Source of the DNA: Paraspadella gotoi
Taxonomy: Eukaryota; Chaetognatha
Direction: 5' to 3'
NCBI GenBank assembly: GCA_051294375.1
Contig: CM119267.1
Span: 15,540,105-15,604,104 of the forward strand
Length of the DNA stretch: 64,000 bases
The position numbers were made by a program, and so were the translations under genes. The notes below the pieces were generated by a model. That model ran no database searches and was not told the DNA's origin. It worked only from the letters and a program-made list of their open reading frames with translations. This document shows, in pieces, positions 60,454 to 64,000 of this stretch; within the stretch, counting starts at the first letter, position 1; every line of letters begins with the position of its first letter.

Positions 60454-62483
60454 TTATAAGTCAAACATTTCGCTGATGGGATCTCTCATGCCTTCCTCGG
60501 TTTTGTTTTCGAGAGGTTTGTTTTTCGTCGTGTTGCCGAAGTTCATTATGTAGTCGTTCAAGGCCTCCTTATTCCGAGGATCGGGTCTCTCGTCGGTGGA
60601 AGGGGCGGCGTTATAATGAACCAGAGGTATCGCTCCGGGAACTGGGTACTGAACAATGCTGTCGGTCGGATATACCACCGTTGGGTATTTTATGAGATCT
60701 TTGTCGGGTACCCCTTGTTGAGTATTGTTTGACGCTTTTACTTTGGCTTCCTGAGTGGTGTTAAAGACGGCCCCTGATTTAGATTGGTCAGAGGCCTCCT
60801 TGTCATCGTCTTCGACAAATATGTTTCTTCCTTTGACGGGGATCACTTTTTTCATCTGTTTCGCTTTTGTGACCTTCTTAGACGATTTAGGTTTGGTCCC
60901 ATTTTCCATCCAATCTTTCCACTGATTTAATCTCTTTTGTGTCTCGTTAGCGTCCTGTTTAAATATTGAAAACAACTTTGTAAATATTCAAAAACATATC
61001 TATCGATCGCCCAGTCCTTAGATAACATTTTGAAAAATTGTGATAAAACTTGCCCGAGTTAAATCGTCTAATTTCCGTTGCTTAATGTTGGGAGGATGAA
61101 CTGAATTAAACATTTCTTCTTTGACCGCGGCGATCTGCGGAGTTTGACGACAAAAATAATTTACCACTTAAAAATAAAAAAATGATTATTAGTACCGTAC
61201 ACAACAGAAGATATAACCTGCTTGGAATACTTTTCGAACTTTTCTTCGGTTCTGACCCAAATGTCTTCGATATCCTCCTCGCACAAATCGAGCTGGGCGA
61301 GCTGTTTCTTCGTCAAAGATTGCTCATCCTTAGTCCGGCGCTTTTTCAAATAATTGGTCGTCTTGATCATGAGAAACATCCTTGTTAAGACCCAGGGTTG
61401 GTCTACGTTGTCGTCGTCGACTTGCCTGTCGTCGTCGGGCAGAGATTCCGGTTCAGAATCTTCCGAGTCAATCTCCTCTTCCGGTTCAATTTGGATATCT
61501 TTGTCCCGAGATCGCGGCCCCGGCTTGTCTTCACGAGATCGATCTCGCCACGCGCGGTCGTCCCCAGCGTCGTTACTCCGACCCGAATAATTACGATTTC
61601 CTCTACCCCCTCCCAATCCTCGTCCTCGGTTTCGGCCAGAGCCTCTCTTCCTGCCTGAAAACATCTGCTGCAGTGGCTCGTCAGGCACACCGAAAGGAAA
61701 GGGGTCGAATCTCTCGCCCTCGGAATCGTATCCCGGACGTGATGTTTTGGGCGGCTTTTTAGACTCTTTATTCCCCACACGAACGTCTTCGTCGTCGTCG
61801 TCTTCCTCGGACGAGTAGGACGAGTCAGAAAAGTCCATATTTCTCGTGCTTTGGATAGCGTAGATTTTTTCTTTTTGTCTGACGTAATCCGCCCCATTTG
61901 TATAATCTGGTCTGAGATCTCGTCCCGGTCGTTGATCACCGTCGGAGTAACGTTCCGAACGAATACGAGGATCAGACCGACCCCGATGACACGCGCGCGG
62001 ATATTGACTCGTATGCGGAGGGGCCGAGATAGGAACGACACGGCTTTGGCTCCGTGGAATGTACAAAGACTGGTCTCTAACAGTGTTGTACTCCTTGGAA
62101 GAAGCCAAACGTTTACGGAAATCGGGGTCTCGACCACATCTGTCCCATTGGATTAAATGGTCCGAGTAGTGAGGCTGGGACCCTTGACGGTACGACTGAG
62201 GATCATGCCTGGAGGGTTCTTGGCGGTATGGTGGGGCTTTGGAACGGTGGGTCAGTGAAGACTCTCGACGAAGATGAGAATCTGAACGGTAAGAGCTAGC
62301 CTCTGGACGGTACGCCTGAGGCGAATGGTAGGAACGTGGGTCCGACTGGTAGTTTCTGGGCGAACGCTGTCTGTGTATGGAGGTGCGATCTTCGTAGTGA
62401 CCGCGCTTCGACGAAGCACGATGATCGTACGGCGGAAAACGCATCGGATCTTCCGACCGGGAATCAAAATGAGAACGTTTCAT
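60454..62483 (-). CDS. unrecognised Arg/Ser/Tyr-rich protein, about 615 aa
   Basis: Three exons fit exactly: 62483-61218, 61134-61054 and 60954-60454. The intron after LDDLTR starts with GCAAGT, the classic GC-AG donor. The first ~200 residues are rich in Arg, Ser, Tyr and His with degenerate repeats (SYRSDSHLRRES, YRQEPSRHDPQSYRQGS). An acidic stretch (SSEEDDDDEDV) and an RGG-like segment (RGRGLGGGRGNRN) follow, then an acidic block. The part from KKQLAQLDLCEEDIEDIWVR through the middle exon to NQWKDWMENG is helical and looks ordered. The C-terminus includes PTVVYPTDSIVQYPVPGAIP and ends DPISEMFDL. The composition suggests a nuclear RNA-associated protein; no family was recognised. An AG-ending T-rich tract lies 25 nt upstream of the start. 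Confidence 0.75.
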
Positions 62484-62508
62484 TTTTTATGCCAGTCACC
62501 AATATATA

Positions 62509-62520
62509 CTAACAAAATAG
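62509..62520 (-). promoter_or_regulatory. splice-acceptor-like AG upstream of Arg/Ser-rich protein
   Basis: The minus strand reads ctattttgttag, ending 25 nt before the start, in a 144-bp spacer after the VIPAS39 stop. Confidence 0.45.
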
Positions 62521-62627
62521 AAAAAATTTGGAGAAATATAAAACATTAATCTTTGTATGTATTTAACATTAGTGACTAGATGATCAAAAAAAATAAACGT
62601 TGAAAAACCCGAAAAGCGCTAAGAAAA

Positions 62628-64000
62628 TTAATTCTTCCACTTTATGTTGGGGTTTTTCAGCAGCAGATCTGCATGGATCGCGTTCTCCGGTTTCAGTTTT
62701 CTCGCGTAGTCAATGAGGCCGAGCCTGTCCCGTTCCGTGGCGAAGGCGTCGACGGCGGCTAAATGACACCCGATTTTTATCGCCGTCGCCAATCGATCAC
62801 CAACGTCATTAACTTCTAACAGGTAGGAGGCAACCATTCGTGACTCGGCACCCTTCAAAGAATATTATCTGGGTATTGATTATTTGATTACAAGGTAAAA
62901 ACTAACTTTCTCATTCTAACCTGCTTCGACAAAATGGAGGCAACCGTTTTAAAATCCAAATCGACCTTGCGTTTCTCCTTGCCGAAAAAAGACTTTGTCT
63001 TAAGTAGTTTGTCCACTTCCGTCCAGCGCTTTAGCCGTGCGTGCGCTCGCAGCGCTACCCAAGCGTGTTGTTTCTGAGAGAGGCCGAAAGTCTTCCGCAG
63101 GAACTCAGGGCTGCCGAAGCAGCTGACCGGCTCTCCGTAATGGTAAGTGACGCAGTAGTTGAGTGACGTGAGCAGTGGGAGATCGATGAGGCTTGATGGT
63201 CGGGGAATGCGGGCAAATATTTCCAATTCTGGTGGAAGATTAGGTTCGGGTAAAGGCGGCGAAGATTGTTGCTCAGCCCGGAGTCGCAGCAACGTCTCTT
63301 TGGCCTTGGCGGCGACCTCCGCGTCTGACTGATCGATCGGCTGTTGAACTTCGAGGAGCTGGATTTGTTGCTGAATCAAAGCGGCGTCTTTGGCGAGGAA
63401 GGGGTCGGAAAGATAATGTGCTTGGAGGCAAGACTTTAGAGCACGGACTTTTTGTTGAGGATTCTTCATTTTCGTTGCTTGACCGAACTTTAAGATGGCA
63501 GCTTCCTCGTTGAAGCCGAACATACCGAGGGTCTCGATCAAATCGGATGTTCGAGAAGTTTGCCTCAAGTACTGTCAATAAATAAAAATAAACGTTCTCA
63601 ATTGGGCATTCCCAATAATTTTCTCATTTTCTCTTCGTACCTGCAAATAATGATCTCTCGCCGCGGGACGGGATTGAATCTCGGCCAAAAACAAATTGGT
63701 TTTGACAGTTTTATGAAAGAAAACGACGGCGGCGGTAAGAGCGTCCCCGTCGCCGCAATCGACGGCGGCGTCCAGCAAGGCCAGTTTTTCGTTCAAAGAT
63801 TTGTAGGTCTCAAGGGTATAGACCTGGAATAAGGAATTTGAAAATACGTACTACAGTAAAAAAAAAAAAATCAACAATCTTGCCTGCCCAGTTAACATGC
63901 GCTTGACCGTTTCCTCGACTGGAAGAGACGTCCAACGCGAAGATTCAGCCGCCGCCAATTTGCGTTTGTAAGAATTGAGATCCGACTTTTAAAAAAAATT
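62628..64000 (-). CDS. VIPAS39: VIPAS39 (VPS16B/SPE-39), C-terminal part (cut by window edge)
   Basis: The partner of VPS33B in the CHEVI complex, which acts in endosome/lysosome-related organelle traffic. Exon blocks: ~63980-63890 (RWTSLPVEETVKRMLTGQ), ~63825-63645 (SLNEKLALLDAAVDCGDGDA, AAVVFFHKTVKTNLFLAEIQ), ~63571-62922 and ~62852-62628. The large block gives YLRQTSRTSDLIETLGMFGF, FLRKTFGLSQKQHAWVALRA, KTKSFFGKEKRKVDLDFKTV. The last block gives ATAIKIGCHLAAVDAFATER and ends NPNIKWKN, close to the vertebrate terminus QIRWKN. This is the Vps16 C-terminal helical region. The N-terminal part lies beyond the right edge. Confidence 0.9.

Noticed and set aside
61403-62137. 244-codon minus-strand frame rich in Thr, Arg and Ile
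   Set aside because: It overlaps the Arg/Ser-rich gene in another frame; the exon-phase fit supports the other frame only.

Overview
This is animal (metazoan) nuclear DNA. Most genes are split by short GT-AG introns, commonly about 50-100 bp, and the gene set is animal-like: an ATF2-type zinc-finger/bZIP factor, HSF1, ninjurin, epsinR/CLINT1, MMACHC, ANKRD16, VIPAS39 and acyloxyacyl hydrolase. The genome is compact, with AT-rich spacers. The species cannot be named from sequence alone; an invertebrate, possibly a non-bilaterian such as a sponge, would fit, but this is a guess.

The most striking feature is that all ~28 genes I could identify are on the minus strand, so transcription runs from right to left. 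Order of transcription: VIPAS39 (cut by the right edge), an unrecognised Arg/Ser-rich protein, MMACHC, ANKRD16, OTUD6, RMI1, MRPS2, ELAC1, ATAD1, HSF1, OGDH, a DYRK/HIPK/PRP4-like kinase running into a BRD8-like bromodomain reading frame, ninjurin, CLINT1, PEX11, a decayed DHRS4 fragment, DHRS4, an RRM protein, ELAC2, CTDP1, a D-threonine-aldolase-like enzyme, TSSC4, PCTP, ATF2, ESS2, a 59-residue membrane protein, and AOAH (cut by the left edge). Many gaps between coding regions are only 60-300 bp. At least a dozen genes have a T-rich tract ending in AG 0-75 nt upstream of the start codon. This suggests polycistronic transcription with spliced-leader trans-splicing, although introns in 5' UTRs would look the same without RNA data.

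Functional themes: RNA processing (ESS2 and TSSC4 in splicing, ELAC1 and ELAC2 in tRNA 3' processing, CTDP1 on the RNA polymerase II tail), mitochondria (OGDH, MRPS2, ATAD1), peroxisomes (DHRS4 with a C-terminal SHL next to PEX11), trafficking (CLINT1, VIPAS39), stress and transcription control (HSF1, ATF2, bromodomain protein), and genome stability (RMI1). The mix looks like housekeeping genes sharing transcription rather than a single pathway.

Repeats lie mainly in introns. Two copies of a ~0.6 kb dispersed repeat sit in AOAH and ESS2 introns, the second beside a tRNA-like (SINE-type) sequence. Two inverted-repeat elements sit side by side in a 2.8 kb kinase intron. A third repeat family is shared by introns of CLINT1 and RMI1. 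No CRISPR array, rRNA or credible functional tRNA gene was seen.
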